64,000 nucleotides of DNA from positions 1,729,001 through 1,793,000 of the forward strand of contig NC_135195.1 of NCBI RefSeq assembly GCF_050948175.1. The letters are read 5' to 3'. The translations under genes were made by a program, and so were the position numbers. Source of the DNA: Xylocopa sonorina. Taxonomy: Eukaryota; Arthropoda; Insecta; Hymenoptera; Apidae. Under the pieces are notes generated by a model. It saw only the letters and a list, made by a program, of their open reading frames with translations, ran no database searches and was not told the origin of the DNA. This document shows positions 13,340 through 27,000 of the stretch, one piece after another; position 1 is the first letter of the stretch; each line of letters starts with the position of its first letter.

Positions 13340-13960
13340 ACCGCGCAACTTGTCTAAACGTGCAGCTAATTAACAAATGCGAGGGTCGCGGTTCGATCGA
13401 GAGGAAAGTTTCGATCGACCGATGGTCCACTTTAATCCTAGTCTTCCCGCAGAATCGACTGGCAAAAAGAGATGGCGGGCATGGCCATGGACAGGGATGT
13501 AGTCAGAGGGACAGGGGAGAGATATTTCAGCACGAGCTCAGCCGCTTCCCATTAGCGCTAATGAAAGATCCGTGCAGCGACTTCGCTCCTCTTTTTTCGT
13601 CCCACCTCGCGGTATACACGAGTTGTCGAATGCCTGAAGGACACACCAGGCTTAATTAATGCTCTTTTTGGCCGAACTACCCTCCACGCGAGGACGCCGC
13701 CGATGAATATGTCGGGCGTCATTCAAGCGTAACAATGAGTGGAACTTTTAGTCACGGGACATAGCCGTTCTGATTTTGTCCGAACGTTTTCTATAAATGA
13801 TACGAACCTTTGTTCTCGCGCCGTTAATTAATGAATATTGCAACTGCGAATAGTAGACGCGAACGTCATTCAACTGGTCGATGCTGAAATATCCGAAATC
13901 CGCGAGTTCAAATGACATGTCATACCTTAATTAGGACAAACGTTCGTTTGAACTGGGAAA
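13340..13960. promoter_or_regulatory. GC/CpG island, candidate regulatory element
   Basis: Higher GC than its flanks, with several TTAATTAA-type homeodomain-like cores (near 13652, 13826 and 13928). No coding signal was recognised. Regulatory function is only a guess from composition. Confidence 0.15.
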
Positions 13961-15949
13961 ATAAAAATGGCGATATGTATTTAAAATACTACTCCATTCT
14001 TTTTCTTCTTTTTTTTTATGAATCATCTCTTGTGCCTGGTTCTATGAACTGTTTAACAGAAATTTCTGCGCGTTGAATTAAACATTCTTATTGCGAGAAG
14101 AATTTCGTACAAACGAGAGATATTATGTAAATTTTTATTTAGTCCTTTTTACTTTAAATTTCTTTTAGAGTACATTTTTTCCATAGCAAGAAGAATTTTA
14201 ATTCTTGTTCATTTTCATTGAGTCGAATATAAGAATTAGGATTTCTAAACAGTTTTGTCTTACCATGAATAAAATCTGCATTCATTCTCGCTTACTATAT
14301 AGATTGCCATAGACCTCGGCGTTACGAAAATGAAGTAAATGCTTTCATTGCGGAAAATATGGCATTATTTCTGATCTGTATGTGAACAATGTCATACGTA
14401 TTCAATTTCTAACAAATTCGGCTTGATTTTTTATGATCAATTTGATTAATATCACTGAAAATAATTATGGCTGATTATATTAAATTAATTGTTGAATTAA
14501 AGAACAATAAACAACACATACCTTCATTTTGCATACACTTTCTGTTACTAAAATAGGTGCATTAACTAATACAATATAGATATAAAATGAGGAAGGTGGA
14601 AGGGAAGAGAAGAGGAAGAGTATATCACTCCGAATCTGCTGATCGACTCGTCAATAAACATCGTTGGACTCCGGCACAGTAGAGTTAACTCGGAGAGTTA
14701 TTACACAGAAACTGGACAGTTAAGTGAGAATTTACAAGAAACCACTGTGGTTTAATTCCTCTAGTGGTATTTATTTTGGTATTTACTTCGATTATAGGCT
14801 GTGAATACTCGTATGAACAAAATATAGAAATAAAATATTTGGAACTAAATTGTCATTAATAAAATAAAATTATAAGTTTCTATATATATTTATAACTAAT
14901 TAAACGATATATACATATATGTATGGTATTATGATTATACGTATAATTGCGGCATCAAACTACCTTGGAATGTTAATTGTCAACATTTCAAGAAATTATG
15001 AAAGTGTTTTGATTGTGATAAAGATATTTGAATTGTCACAGAAATAATCACTTTAATTTTATGCTATAGCACCTAAGAGACTGTTACGACGAACTGCGAA
15101 CGAGCATTGATTAAAACCATCAACATATGGATATACGAATGATCTCTACTAACGTTAGAGATATTGATTAAACGATCAATTCGAGCAGACTTGCAAAAAT
15201 CGCGATATTAATATACAATTGAGAGAACGAACGTGATTTTCTGAATATCCTATAACTAATTGTCAAGAATCAATAATAACAAAAATGCATTTTTTACTGT
15301 TTCAAAGCTAACTTTGTAACAAGAGTGAATATTGCAAATGCAAACACGAGTAATTAGTACATCGTATAATCCTTTCCTATACGTTTGTTTACAAGCAGTG
15401 TAAAAGGAATCCTTGGCACACAAAGGATGCTCGTCCTTATAACTCAGCGATATTAACCTATCATCGAAAGGCTTTCAAGAAAATCCAGTAAAGCACTTTC
15501 AGTCCTGTTTGTTTCTGAAGCTGCTTCGTAATATGTAGTATCGACGTTGCGTCGTGCTCCAGTCGTTGGTTTCTCTGTTCGTTATCCTTACAGAAAGACT
15601 AACATTTCGAGAGAGTCGAGTTTTCCATGTGACGTTAACTTAAGTTAATGTAATCCTTTTCAGTGGAAATATCACTTTCGAACATAAGGATAACATAGAA
15701 AGTACTAATTAGTGGTATTAATGGAAAATGTGTTTACTAACAGAAATATTATATAATATTAAGTGTAGCTATCGATGAAAAATTTCTTCAATAATAAATG
15801 AAAAAATTGTTGAAGCAACCGCAGGCAAACGCACACACTTCAAGTACTTTGAGAAAGGAAGTGCGGCATAAAAAAGAATGTAGCCTACCCCCTCGATTTG
15901 CGACTCTACAAGAGAAACCACTTCTTGCCAATTGCATCGTGATTCTCAC

Positions 15950-16620
15950 TCCGTCCCGCGCACCATGCCCTATTTCACAATTTCATTACAGCTTAAAGAC
16001 GAGCGAAAAAAGGCCTACTCGATTAAAGTAGCCGATCGAGAACGGGAACTATAAACTAAACCGCGTTTAACCCGGCGAACTGCGAGATTGTCATCGAAAA
16101 GGCATTAAACGTAAACAGCCGAACACCCGAGATAGCGTTCAGTACGCGTGTGCACATAAAAAGAGAGAAAGAGGGAGAAAAAGGAGAGAAAAATATCGTT
16201 TGGGTAAAACGATCGAGTTCCTCTAGCAACCAGAGGGCCGAACGGTCCGCGTGGCGTCGGCAGCGGCGAAGAGTGCGCCCATTGCCGAAGACATTTAGCT
16301 CTCTACTCCGTTAACCCCGAGTACCCTGGCACAATCGAATCAACAACGGATGGGTAATTTCCTCCTAGAACGGAACAAAGCAGGCCACTCGCGGGATATC
16401 GAGCCTGACGGAAAAATGCACGCGGACAAAGACCCTATAATTGTAATTTCGATCTGCTGGTTGACGGAAAACCGATTTATTGCCGGCGCGCTCCGAGGAA
16501 CTCGTCGCGGTCTGTTAATCCCGCCCCTGGAGGTGCCCCTCGAGGGGCCCCTGGAGGAAAGATGTACAGCCTCGCCGTTCAGCTTTTCACGGTCCGTTAT
16601 TTACTAATCTCCGTTTCTAG
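15950..16620. promoter_or_regulatory. GC/CpG island with a 14-bp perfect palindrome
   Basis: A GC-rich patch containing the perfect palindrome GCCCCTCGAGGGGC (16535-16548), flanked by two direct copies of GCCCCTGGAGG (16523-16533 and 16547-16557). A small frame starting MYSLAVQLF near 16561 is hydrophobic but has no usable splice donor. Likely regulatory or simply a GC island. Confidence 0.18.
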
Positions 16621-19600
16621 TTCAACCCTTTGAAGTACCACGTTACCTGATAGTTATATCCGTATACATATCAGTTTTATTTTATATATATATATATATA
16701 TCAATTTATTTTTATTTTTATTATTAGAATGATCTATTATATTCAGTTAGATTTGTTCTCCTTATGGAGAATATCTTTTATTTATAAATTATGGAATATT
16801 ATAGAGGCTATGTTTGATTAATTATATGTAATCTGGTTAAAGTGTATGTAACATTAAAGTAAACCCCTTAAAGTATAATTTTCAGACATTAAACTATGTT
16901 TTCTCTTCAGTCGCTCTTCAGCCGCATTTTTAAAAGACTAGTTTTACTTAGTAAGTAAGTACGTTAGTAATTTATTTAATGTAAGTAAAGTATTACATAT
17001 TTATTGTAGATATTAGTCCCAATTTATGTGTTCTGTTCATTTGAAGTAATATTCAAATTTATAGTTCAACTTGTTCCTATATTTTAATGTACATTTAAGA
17101 AACTGGTCTCGTGGCATTTACATTATTACTAACATACACTGTGTTAAATGCCAACGTTTAGTTTTAACGTTGGTGTGGTTGAGTGGTTGGAGTACAGTAA
17201 TTAATGAAATGATGTTTCATATGTTTTAACTCTCTTTTCTATGGATGACGAGATCTTGTAAAGGTTCGCCGGTGGGTGTATTTTGTAACTAGGACATGCG
17301 GATTCGTCAGTGGACATTCTACGAAATTCAGTGAGGGAAGCGGCTGTCGAAGATTATTGGTTAATGGAAATTCTGATAAAGTAACCGCCCCAAACCATCG
17401 GTCTCCCGCAGCTATCGAGACTTACCCGCGTATCCTAATCTTGACCGTAGCAACCAATAAGACCTTTAGTAGGTACGTGCAGTAAAGAATAATTAACTCG
17501 ACTTGGAAAGTAGTAGCTTTTTGGATATTATTCCTACTCCAGACAGCTGCTTGCTGTTTTATGAATTAGCCGACCTGGTTGAACCTACCTTTGCCTTAGG
17601 CTATGTTTCAACACATCAAATTTAATGGGTCTTAATACACTGTATGGCGTGCGAACGCCTTACAATTATCGCGGATAGCATAGACAACGTTCCTTAACAC
17701 AATTACATGCATGCATAGTTTCTTGATTGGCAACAAGAATCAGAATATTAGCTTTTATTCTCTACCCTTTTGGAAATTGAATACACATTAAATACTGACA
17801 AAGCAATATTGATAAAAAATGATTTAAATTCTGCATACATATTTTTCACAAGTGCATAAATATAAACTAGTTCACATAGTGACGTACAATTTGAGTGACA
17901 TCTTTGAAAAAATGTTAATCAGTCAGTCTTTAGAAGAAAGGTCAGCAGAATTGTAAACAGCCAATCAGAATTCTTACACCATCGCCGATCATAAATCTAG
18001 ATAGCGAAGTGATAGTGTCTCGATAAGAAAACTATCAAGCAGATATCTTGCAGAGAGCGTTTCTTGCAGATGTTTGAAAACTCATTTCGTTCTAAACGCA
18101 ATATAGAATATATATTACGAAAACGTTTTATTAGCATACTGTTATTACTATTAAAGTATTCAATCACCATGAAAAGAAATTCGATGCTAAGCAAACATAG
18201 AAACTTTCTCAATCAATTCAAAAAGAAAGTATAACAAAATCTAACCAACAATAAACTTAAAACGCCGACAAATAAATGATCTAAAAACTTCAATTTACTA
18301 TTTATTCATAAGTTAAGTTGAAAAACTTTTTTTATAGTATATATTATATCTGTTTATTTAAATTCGATAAACACTTAAACCACGAATATCTATCCTTCTA
18401 TTTTTCTATTTCATCTATAAAATTATGCTGGAAGATTTTCCGTTAACCGAAAATAGACTTTCGTTGGTGTATAGACGCACGTAAGAGCGTATTGGATATC
18501 TGTGCCTCGATGTCTGAAAGAAGATCAGAGATTGACCTCGACGGACTTTCCACGCGGAGCCTGTTACGGGTCCGAAAAGTAACATGTTGACTCGTTGTGG
18601 CTCTCAATAATATCTTCCTACCAGTAGCTTGGGAATTATCAAAGGAACAAAATGACTTTGGCTCTGTATCGAATATCTGGATTGACGTTGCTCGCCAGAG
18701 AAATGATATACAACTAAATTTGTCTAACTTTTTTTCACGCCTTTTGTTAAAAATTTTACAAAGCTTGTATAAATTAGACGAATCCTTCTTCTATATAGTT
18801 CAAATTGATTTTTCATGATATGCAGATCCATATTTGGTGGTAGAAAATACCAAATTTTTAGTACATTTACTACTAGTTTTATAAGCATATTTATAAACAT
18901 TATGTGACTTGTATTTACATGTGTGTTACATTAATTCCGTTCGGAAAGCTTATATAATCAAGCTAGTCTCATAGAGGTGTAATACAATTTGTAGAACACT
19001 ATATTATGTCCATTTGATGCACGCAATCCTAAAACTATGTATTCTATGTAGTATGTGCATTATATAAAACTATCTAAAATGATACTGACTGCATGTTCTA
19101 TTACACTCAGTATGCAAACACTGAGTTATTTTACATACATACGCAATTATCACGCGCAACTAGTTCGTTTCTTGGATATGCGAAAAACATCTAAGTTAAG
19201 ATGTACCGTTTCGTAGAAGCAATGGCAGAAATTGGTGAGCGTAATTGCGCGTCAATTATAGAGTTCTTATATCTTTTCGGAATCCATACCAGCATCGATT
19301 TACTTACATCTCTTTGCACTATTTTTCTGCATTTGTTTTTTAGCAGCATATTGTATCTTTCTTTATGAGAATAAATTTTTATTAGAATTATTTTTTATAA
19401 TTGAAATTTAACCTATAATTACTACTTATTATTATAGTAATATAGGTAGTGATATGATATTTATTTATGTGAGTGAATGAATTTTTATTTTTCAAACGTG
19501 TACAACGTAACATTTATTCAGGTTCTCCAAATTACGTCGGCTTCGTCGACACAGCACACAAATGGTCACTTTTCGACGCACCAACTGAAAAAATAGACAG

Positions 19601-20379
19601 GAAATCGCGTTCAGTATATGCTACTTGCTTTGCATAATCGCTAATACTTTGATACTTTACGATCAGGTTAAAGTCATATTTCTCCAGCGTAGCAGAAAAT
19701 TCATTAGCGTAGAGGGAAATTTGACGAGGTGTCGTGTCACGTGTTCCATAAACATTAGTTAACGGGCCGATAATGTACGAGCAGTAATTTTTCAGTAACT
19801 TTTATTTTCGCATAATGCCTGTTCATATTTTTTCAACCTAAAACAGCTCATTACCATTGCAAATTCTAACCCTTCTACGGTCATTGACCTAAAAAATTTG
19901 TTCCCGTTCCTTCAAGAAACTCTAACTGTCACAATTGCTGTTTATAATTTGCATAAACTAATTTGTACATCGATGCATTATTTATTTAAAAATACAGAAA
20001 AAATTTCCAAAGAAATAAAATTCTTAAAAATTCTAAGAACTTAGAATTGAAAGTTCGTTCCACAAATAAGTTTACCAGCAATAGTTTTATTATTAATAAA
20101 AACAGTAACGAATTTACGATCTAAGAGTATGATTGGTAGAAGATAGAACGAACAAAGTAAACGATGTAATTAATTTCTATTGTTATTTCTACCGCTGCGT
20201 GGTTTCCTTTCCTCAAAGAAACTTCATCTTCAAGAAACGATGGAATTCGCTTCCCTCTATATAAACTTTCGTAAACTCCTTCTCGTCTATTCACGGTTGT
20301 ATAATTATATTTCCTGTTTCGCCCAAGCAGGAAGCACAAAAATCGTTTGAGGTTAAATCTACTCGAAAGTTTCTGGCGC

Positions 20380-20830
20380 AAGAGGTCGGAAGGTTAAGTG
20401 GCGAAATTCTGATCCATCGTTCCACGATTTCTTCGACCCTCTTCTCTATCCTCTTTTGTACCGTTTCCATCGCTCGAATAATTAATATAGAGAGGAAGGC
20501 CAACTAGCATAGAGACGTTGAATAATTTCGTCACTGTCACGTTTTTCTCGTCTTCAACGGAATTATTTTGGATTTTACTGATTATTTTGGAATTTCGAGA
20601 TTTTGATGCTTCGATGCGTTTCAAACGGACGACGTCGCATCGTATCGGGTGGAAAGCGATCGTATCTGAACGCTCGAAGAAGCAAATCCTCCCCCGCAAC
20701 AAACATCGTCTGACGCTCGAACCGATTGTTCGACACGCTGATTTGATCTGCTCGGCAAAGGTGCCTTCTCCGTGATCCAAGAAACGGGAAATCCGGTCGC
20801 GCTACTCCCAAAGGTGGAAGAAATCGCACG
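20380..20830. other. GC-richer island with overlapping short open frames
   Basis: Four overlapping frames of 84-128 codons on both strands cover this island. None resembles a known family. Overlap on both strands is what low stop density in GC-richer DNA produces, so I do not call a gene. Confidence 0.2.
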
Positions 20831-21893
20831 GCGAATGGTGCTCTGTTTGATTAAATGTTTCTACTCTGACATCGTGTAGAATAAAGTTTAATTATTTATT
20901 CGTTCTTATAAAGAAACAGAAAACGTGGGATTTCCGAAGCTCGTGTTTACAGCACGTTCGTGACGAAGGTTATTTTTTAGGATTAGACGTTTTAACAATT
21001 TATACCGTGGCATAAACGCTGTGTTTCCTTAGGGTCAGTCACTAAGGGCATGCCCAAAAAGGTCTGAGGGAGGCTAGACAGATCAAGATCAACTTTAACA
21101 TAATAAACACTAGAACCTCATCTTCTCGACGCCGCGAAAAGGGACGACGAATGTCAGTCCCTGTCAGTCAAAGAACATCGGCTCTGTTTTCATCGATTCA
21201 GAAAACATTTGGAATGATATGGTATGTTCGATCTTGAAGATTTATTCTTGAAATTAGAAAATGATTCAAAAGCACAAATTGCAAAGTATTTACCATAAAT
21301 TTTGTATCACACATAATAGATGTATTCAATGCTATGCAAGAAGTAGTTCATAGTATAAAATATCGATTTCGAATTATTATTGCCGTTAAAATCAGCCTAA
21401 CTAAATGTTCATATAACATATTATGTAAAAATAATAATATTTCACCCATAGTTGAATTAATTTCTGCTACCACTGCTACAATTTTAAGATATAATTACGA
21501 CTGCTCATTTCGATGAAACAACTGAATTGTGGCTTACAGTGAAATAAATAACGGTATAAATTATTAATTTAATAATATGTATATACATTTATAAATGGAG
21601 ACAAATCATTTTCATAAATACGTTCCATTAGTATGTGTTTCCTATTTCAACATTTGCAATATTAATCGAGAATTAATAAATTGCGAAAAAAGGCACATGG
21701 ATCATAATCGATGAATGTTAACACCGTGCACAATGTTCTAGACAAATTCTACACATTCCATAAACCTCAAATTGCAATGTTTCTCTAGATACACGAGAAA
21801 ACCTCATCGAACAATTTCGAGCTTTCCAACAATTTTACCATACTGTACCCCTAAATACTGCTTGGATTTCGTTAATACTTGAATCCAGTAGTC

Positions 21894-21898
<5 letters not shown>

Positions 21899-21932
<34 letters not shown>
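21899..21932. repeat. (CT)n microsatellite
   Basis: About 17 CT units with one T-run interruption near the end. Confidence 0.95.
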
Positions 21933-22417
21933 TAGCTTTAAAATGGTGAATTATGATACACTCGTATTATACCTGTAATTAATAACTAAGAATTTATAGA
22001 CTTTACAGCATGATTGTAAGGTAGAACACCATTTACTCGGATGAAATTTTAGCCAATTTAATTCAATGTCCAATTTGGTAAACTTCTGTCGAACTCTTAT
22101 TATCTGAATTACTACCAAGAGTCACTCCAATTATACGAACCCTTATAATTTCACTGAAATTAGTAACCTACGGCATGGAGGAATCTACATATATTCAAAT
22201 CTAGTTATCGGATTGTAAACTTCGGTTGTTTGGGGGGAAAGTTACTGATACGCATGATCGATCGAGTTCAGATAGGGCAAATATCGAATAAGATCGAATA
22301 AGATATATAGTAGATACGCATTTTGACTAATCTTCGTATTTCGTTAAATTATTTTATATTATATCGTATTATATTATTAAATTTTATTCTCCTTTAGAAG
22401 CAAAGACGGAAGTAGTA

Positions 22418-22440
22418 ATCACTGATTACTAATCAGTGAT
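22418..22440. repeat. Near-perfect palindrome, 11-bp arms
   Basis: ATCACTGATTA, one base, then its exact reverse complement. It could form a small cruciform or bind a dimeric factor. Confidence 0.85.
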
Positions 22441-22716
22441 AAGTATTCTACTTTTAAGAATTCGTTACCTTAAGAAATGAATTAAATTCTTACTGTGAAG
22501 ATTAATTAATATCGTTAATTGTTGTGGCACAATGTATACGGCTATATTGCAATTAATGTTAATTGAAACTTTAATTAAATCTTGCATACCTACCATGGTA
22601 TCTTTTTTCACTGCAAGTAATATTTTCATCACTTCTTTTATTGTTTATGAACGAAAAATAAGTGTTCCTGTACATTTAATAACCAGAATAAATTCATTTT
22701 CTACGCTTGAAGCAAC

Positions 22717-22740
22717 AAAAAAAAAAAAAAAAAAAAAAAA
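22717..22740 (+). repeat. Poly(A) tract of 24 A
   Basis: Uninterrupted A run followed by A/G-rich sequence. It might be the tail of a retroposed sequence, but no element body was recognised upstream. Confidence 0.9.
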
Positions 22741-22849
22741 TAAGAAGAATGAAATGAAATTTTCGACAAACGTGCTTTAATAGGACATAAAAGTCTCAAA
22801 ATCATACTAGTCAATTTGTTCGAATTGATCTACCGTTTTGTAGAAAACT

Positions 22850-23200
22850 TTTCCTCAGCGTCATAAATCAAAGGGCGGTATATTTTAATAACGCTTTAAT
22901 AAAGCGTTCCCATGATTTACGCGGCGGCAAATAGTGTTGTTAGCAAACGACAGCGCAGCTGATAAATCAACGATCACGGAATGATTCATGGAATGAGAGT
23001 GCAATTTACTTGAACGCCTTCGCTCGCATTTTTCGCGCTTTCCCTATACAAGCTGACGCGGCCGTGAGAATCCTATTACAACAACGCCATGCAAGACAGA
23101 TGTTTGCAGCTTACTGGAAAATCTTGGCGAAATTGTACCCTTCGAGGAATTAGAGTCGCCGTTTTATTTCGCCCCCACCATTTCGTAACGTATCTTTAAA
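22850..23200. promoter_or_regulatory. Candidate conserved-type regulatory island upstream of Ig1 exon
   Basis: GC-richer stretch about 0.6-1 kb before the Ig1 exon with several ATAAATCA/ATGATTTACG-like motifs that resemble posterior Hox sites. Function is inferred from motif appearance only. Confidence 0.15.
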
Positions 23201-23270
23201 AAGATAAAACGAACTCGCTTTTATTAAGAAGATATAATCGGTGGAAGGAAAACATTTCAGATTTATGGGG

Positions 23271-23288
23271 GTTTCATTTAAATGAAAC
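23271..23288. repeat. Perfect 18-bp palindrome
   Basis: GTTTCATTTAAATGAAAC, fully self-complementary with no spacer, about 540 bases before the Ig1 exon. Confidence 0.9.
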
Positions 23289-23824
23289 TAATGGGGATAC
23301 ATTGCGGGACTGGGGAGTATTTCACTTAACATCTAAGTATGATAAGTATTATATGATACGGGGCGCTTAAACGACTCCTATTTTGAACGAACAATTTCCA
23401 GAATAAAAAGTAATCAAAATTGGAAAACTTCTTCCAAAGCATACGCTATTATTTATACAATAATATATATCTTTTGCACTTTTTACTTTTTTATTTTATT
23501 TATACATTTCATATACTTTATTTAATGTATATAAAAGTCGTGCGCTTTCTACCTGTTAGAAGCGTTTAGATAATCTATGAAAAAATATTGTAAAAATATA
23601 ATATTATAATAATAAAATACGTTGATTAAAAAACCTGTTGATATTAAAAGTTTACAGAGAAAGTGGATTCGATTGGAAAGGAAAAATTTGTTGAAGTGTT
23701 AAGTTTTAATTTGGAGATACATCAGGTTATGACGAAAACGGACGAAGCACTGGTCAGCAAGAGGGAAAGTTAAACAAAAGAAGATCTGACACGCTTACAA
23801 AAGGTTTTTACGGGTTTGTTGCAG

Positions 23825-24009
23825 AGGAAATAATTGCTAATTTACCACCCCTTCGAATACCTCGGCTGAGGCACCACCGAGTAACGGATTGGGATCCTTA
23901 TTTCGAGAATGCAGAGGGCCAGGGGATAAATGGATCCCAGAACGTGGCGTTGCATCTTGGTTCAACAGCTCTACTCGATTGTCGCGTTGCAATGCTTTCT
24001 GGAAAGAAG
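23825..24009 (+). CDS. Dpr gene exon: linker and first half of Ig1
   Basis: Acceptor ttgcag at 23819-23824 follows a T-rich tract; donor AAG|gtatta is at 24010. The exon enters in phase 1 (AG completes a codon begun upstream) and leaves in phase 0. It encodes a basic stretch, then TDWDPYFEN, the conserved lead-in to Dpr Ig1, then an NGS sequon and strands A to C of Ig1 with the first disulfide cysteine (TALLDCRV). The reading frame stays open upstream to 23710 but has no in-frame ATG there, so an upstream exon is needed. An alternative acceptor two bases on (23826) would shift the frame and is less likely. Confidence 0.9.
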
Positions 24010-27000
24010 GTATTATATTATATATTACATTTTGAAATTTCAATGAAACACACTTCTCACTCGTCACTATACGTACAAATAATTTAAATAATTCATTTTA
24101 AAGATAGAACATTACTAATCTTTTTTAATTTATCTGTTATCTCAATTTCTACCATCGCAAGATTTCAAAATTATTACGATATATTATGTGTATATAAAGA
24201 ACACTATTAGAACTTTGTAATAATCGTAAATATAATGATAATTAATAAGTAAGCGATAAATTCATTGTCGATCAAAGGTGGCAGAATCACTCACAGACGA
24301 TATAAATATATTTTAATTGTACACACGTTCCCTCGCGCGGAATCACGTGTAATTGCAGAAACTGTGTCATAATTATAGGTCATGTGGTTACGCCGCAACG
24401 CCGACTGGGCATCCCTTTTAACACTGGGTAATACTACTCACATTTCCGATCCCAGGTACAGCGTTAGCTTCCAATACCCAAACAACTGGAGACTAGCTAT
24501 CGCCGGAGTGCGCAGAGAGGATCGTGGATTGTACGTCTGTCAAGTGAACACGCACCCCCCGAGGATGCTCGTCACTAACGTCACCGTTTTAGGTAACGTT
24601 CTACGATATATTACAATTAAGTATTTGGAAGTACTAGTAGTATAAATCAACGAATATCGTTCGTATATGTTTACAGCTTTAAAAACTGTATTATTTATAC
24701 GTTAGAAGTACAAATTGACTTATTTCTTCTTTAACATTCTCAAGTGTTCTTATAAATGAATATTATATATTGTAGATATTTTATATTTTTATATTTGTTT
24801 GTTATGTTGAAGATATGAGACGGTTTTCATAGATGTGTGCATGATACACGGGAAAAGCAAAATATGAAATATTGGCTATTTTATTTAAGGCGATTAAGAT
24901 TGACAAATCTACGTGATATAATATGCAATCGAATCTAGAATCTTCGGAATCCCAAGATGGTCAGCAACTCGAGGACCTCGCACAGACTGGATTCTCTAAA
25001 CCTCTCGAAGGTCTTGAATTCTTGAAACTCTTGAACCATTGAATTAATTACTCGAATCACTATGGACATTAGATCTTCAAAAATTTGAATATTTACGCTT
25101 TCGCAAACCTGGAAATTTCAATCTACAATGACTTGTGCATCTTTTACACGCTGATTTCTATTTGTTGCAAATTTATTCAAGGTAATGCATTTTTGATATT
25201 ATGACTTAAGCGAGCGAAAAAGAGAGATATCTATCATGTACGTTAGAACATATCTCGTATTTCGTACGAATACGGAATCTATTTCATTAAATTTCCATCA
25301 TCAATTTCGAGTTAGCTAAATTTCCTGTTTCACTTGTCCGTAGACATTAGTCATACGAACTTCAGAGCCTTCTCTATCGTTTCCCATGTGTCTTGATCTG
25401 AGTGCGCCTCAAGTTTTACCATTAAATATAATATCTTGAACAGCATTGCAAGATAGCTCAGCAACATGCTGTTGACCAAAGTTCCACGTTATCGATAGCT
25501 AAAGTTTCAATATTACATAGACGCCGTTATTTTTGGGATTACATAAATTGCTATTCGATGTAATTCACATCGTTTAGATAGAATTCACAGTTTGGTTAAT
25601 TCCAAATCATGAATTTACCATTCTCATACCGTGAAAGCAGAAGAATTATGCATATTGATTATATACAATAAATATATAAATGACGAAATTGAGCTCAGAG
25701 AATTAGTTACAACGTCGTTAATTACGCAGACCTCGAACACCTAGAGTATATCACTTGTAAGAAGTTCAAAAATATCACATCGAAGCTGTCGATTATAATT
25801 TATGATCGACCAACGTGGTAGATGACAACAGATAATCAACAATTACTGGATTTCTAAGAAGTACGGGAATACTGAGCTCTTTGGTCCATTAGATCGGAAA
25901 GTAATTAAGGTAGAGTGCTTAAAAATTCTTTGATCTATTTACATCTTTCGCGAAATTACAATCCAATAAATAATACAAATTTCACTATATAAAAATGATA
26001 TTGATAATTTTATTAGAAACTTGTACCATTTATCAAAATGATATAAGAACAGTAAAGTTGGAAAGAATTTGGTGAAGTTTTCTTTTATCGTTACCATCAT
26101 TGATTAGAACACCGGTGGTAGTATTATCTGTCGTGAAGTTTGCTGGAAGCAATTCTATTTAATGAACGAGTTGTTATTGAACTTGTCGCACTTTGGTATA
26201 CTTGTCTCCAAAGTAAATAGGGAGTTTGGGGTACAACTATCTTGTTAGCTAATTACTACGACCTGTTAGGTGGTTGGTGCTCATAATTTTATACAACGAA
26301 CGTAAACAGAAATTGTATACGGTATCTACTTTAATTGGTCACGAGAATATTTTACAAGCAATTATTAGTTTGTTTAATACGAAGCGAAATATAGATAGAC
26401 TTTTTATGAAAACGAAGAATGAAGATACTTTCATTTTACGTATCATATATCATTTTACATAGTAGTGAGCAGAGAAGTTGCAGCGCTTCCAAATCGTCCA
26501 TTCTTTTATTTTACACGAGGATAATTGTTTACTAGAAGTGCTAATTCACGAACATTAATATAACAATTACAGTAAAATTCACTGTATTCCATTTGTAAAC
26601 AAAAGCAAAATCCTTTCCCTTTCGTTGTCGTAAACCAAAGGATTCGCTGTGGAGCTAGAAACACGCTACGAAAAATTGCCGTTAATTATGCAGCCAGGGA
26701 GTAAATTCTCGCTGCAGCCAGAAATTTACTATCACGTGGGTCGGTATCGCGTAGCTAATCAACTTCGCCCACAGGCGGAGGCAGTTTCAAACGACAGTTG
26801 TACCGAAAGTTTAACGCGATGGCAGTACAGATTTTGGCGAAGTCGTCGTCTCGAGCGTCTACCGAAACTGGAGTAATGGCGCACGCTAAAGGGTGCGCAC
26901 GTTCATTTTATAGCGCTCCACGGTGTATTTATACAAGAATTTACAATTCCTCGTCTGTGAACGAGATTGCACACTTCCCTTTATTCCCTTTTGTTTTCGT

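Larger units (their letters stand above)
4229..23824. other. Long non-coding stretch before the Ig1 exon
   Basis: If the exon at 4066-4228 is real this is a 19.6-kb intron; otherwise it is 5' flank or intron of the Dpr gene. AT-rich, with simple repeats (6444, 7677, 12759, 21899, 22717) and GC/CpG islands near 6.9-7.5, 11.0-11.45, 13.35-13.96, 15.9-16.6, 20.4-20.8 and 22.85-23.2 kb. No protein family was recognised in any of the short open frames here. Confidence 0.45.

Noticed and set aside
16561..16632. Hydrophobic peptide MYSLAVQLF... as Dpr signal-peptide exon
   Set aside because: It ends in a stop without a usable phase-1 or phase-0 GT donor inside the frame.
23710..23824. Reading the Ig1 exon frame upstream as coding
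   Set aside because: The frame is open but has no ATG and is preceded by a good acceptor (ttgcag), so it is intronic.
24961..25520. Possible minisatellite around CTTGAA/CTCGAA words
   Set aside because: Words recur irregularly without a fixed unit; not a clear tandem repeat.
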